This document shows positions 63,785 to 64,000 of a stretch of DNA of 64,000 bases, piece by piece; within the stretch, counting starts at the first letter, position 1; each line of letters starts with the position of its first letter. Origin of the DNA: Paramacrobiotus metropolitanus. Its lineage: Eukaryota; Tardigrada; Eutardigrada; Parachela; Macrobiotidae. The translations under genes were made by a program, and so were the position numbers. Under the pieces are notes generated by a model. The model did no database searches, was not told the origin of the DNA, and worked only from the letters and a program-made list of their open reading frames with translations. The stretch covers positions 395,985 to 459,984 of the forward strand of contig NW_026570328.1 of assembly GCF_019649055.1 (NCBI RefSeq), written 5' to 3'.

Positions 63785-64000
63785 CGTACCGAGTAAGATC
63801 TTCAGTTAGCCCTATGTGAGCTATGAGATCGTTAATTTTCCGAACTGGATCTAAGTCGGTGGGATTCTGATTCCATTGGCTATCCGTCCATAGATGGCTT
63901 GGAGGGTTTCTTTTGCCGTCGAGGATGGTTTTCCAGACTTCTGTCGTCTGGTCATCCTGTCCAATCTGAAGTGCCATTGCATGATACCTGAGCTGGGGAC

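Larger units (their letters stand above)
62732..63977 (-). pseudogene. Three successive K-I/M-N-D helical modules, unknown
   Basis: ORFs 63522-63977, 63079-63372 and 62732-63142 each contain a related helix: VRKINDLIAHIGLTEDL (~63840), LQKINDFTTHIELVENLI (~63200) and RQKMNDLMAYLKR (~62780). Each is preceded by a helical stretch (e.g. AKAAVEEAKQILTKVYERS; GWNLLEHLQRSFVNETPS). This is a repeated module within one large ancestral protein. The window ends before its N-terminus. Confidence 0.45.
50640..64000. other. GC-rich GGTCG/CGACC island carrying a broken giant coding region
   Basis: From about 50640 the base composition changes sharply from AT-rich to GC-rich and stays so to the window end. 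The words GGTCG, CGACC, GTCGAC and TCCGACTT recur every few tens of bases. From ~54.2 kb on, the minus strand is almost continuously open in one frame or another, with consistent charged/Pro/Thr/Gln-rich composition but frame changes every few hundred bases. Host genes in the same window have nearly no frame breaks, so decay is likelier than general sequencing error. I see no reverse transcriptase, integrase, RdRp, helicase or capsid domain. I infer a decayed large element or endogenised agent, identity unknown; it continues past 64000. Confidence 0.6.

Noticed and set aside
50640-64000. The GC-rich island as an LTR retrotransposon
   Set aside because: No second copy of the edge segment, no primer-binding site I can name, and no protease, RT, RNase H or integrase motif in any frame in the window.

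Overview
This is nuclear DNA from a small-genome invertebrate animal: intron-rich genes with mostly short GT-AG introns, animal-specific families (CRHBP, SLC26A11-like, a glycogen-targeting PP1 subunit) and a Polinton-type transposon. A tardigrade or another compact bilaterian genome would fit, but nothing here fixes the phylum.

Layout. (1) 1-432: 5' end of a Rab11-like GTPase gene (minus strand), running off the left edge. (2) 459-19009: one 18.5-kb mobile element, bounded by a perfect 6-bp target-site duplication (GACCTG), that is almost entirely a giant palindrome. Its 8.9-kb arms each carry a Polinton-type protein-primed DNA polymerase B gene pointing inward, followed by blocks of tandem repeats; a 760-bp asymmetric spacer with its own 75-bp hairpin sits between them. 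No integrase, packaging ATPase, protease or capsid gene is visible. It lies 26 bp upstream of the Rab11-like start codon. (3) 20-49 kb: ordinary host genes, for which I could trace exon structures that keep frame: SLC26A11-like anion transporter (-), RUVBL1 (+), SEC61A (-), dihydrodiol-dehydrogenase-like oxidoreductase (+), PPP1R3/CBM21 subunit (-), an orphan secreted Pro-rich protein (+), an 11beta-HSD1-like short-chain dehydrogenase (-) and CRH-binding protein (-). RUVBL1 and SEC61A are tail to tail; SEC61A and the dehydrogenase are head to head. (4) 50.64-64 kb: an abrupt switch to a GC-rich island in which the words GGTCG/CGACC recur throughout. Its minus strand carries a long, frame-broken series of coding-like segments (charged, Pro/Thr/Gln-rich, partly helical, with a repeated K-I/M-N-D module) without any enzyme domain I recognise. 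Laid over this is a family of about twenty small hairpins whose stems differ completely in sequence while the loop keeps the pattern TNTGT (ACANA in coding sense).

The two most unusual things are the palindromic Polinton and the TNTGT hairpin family. The host genes are housekeeping or signalling genes with no evident joint pathway.
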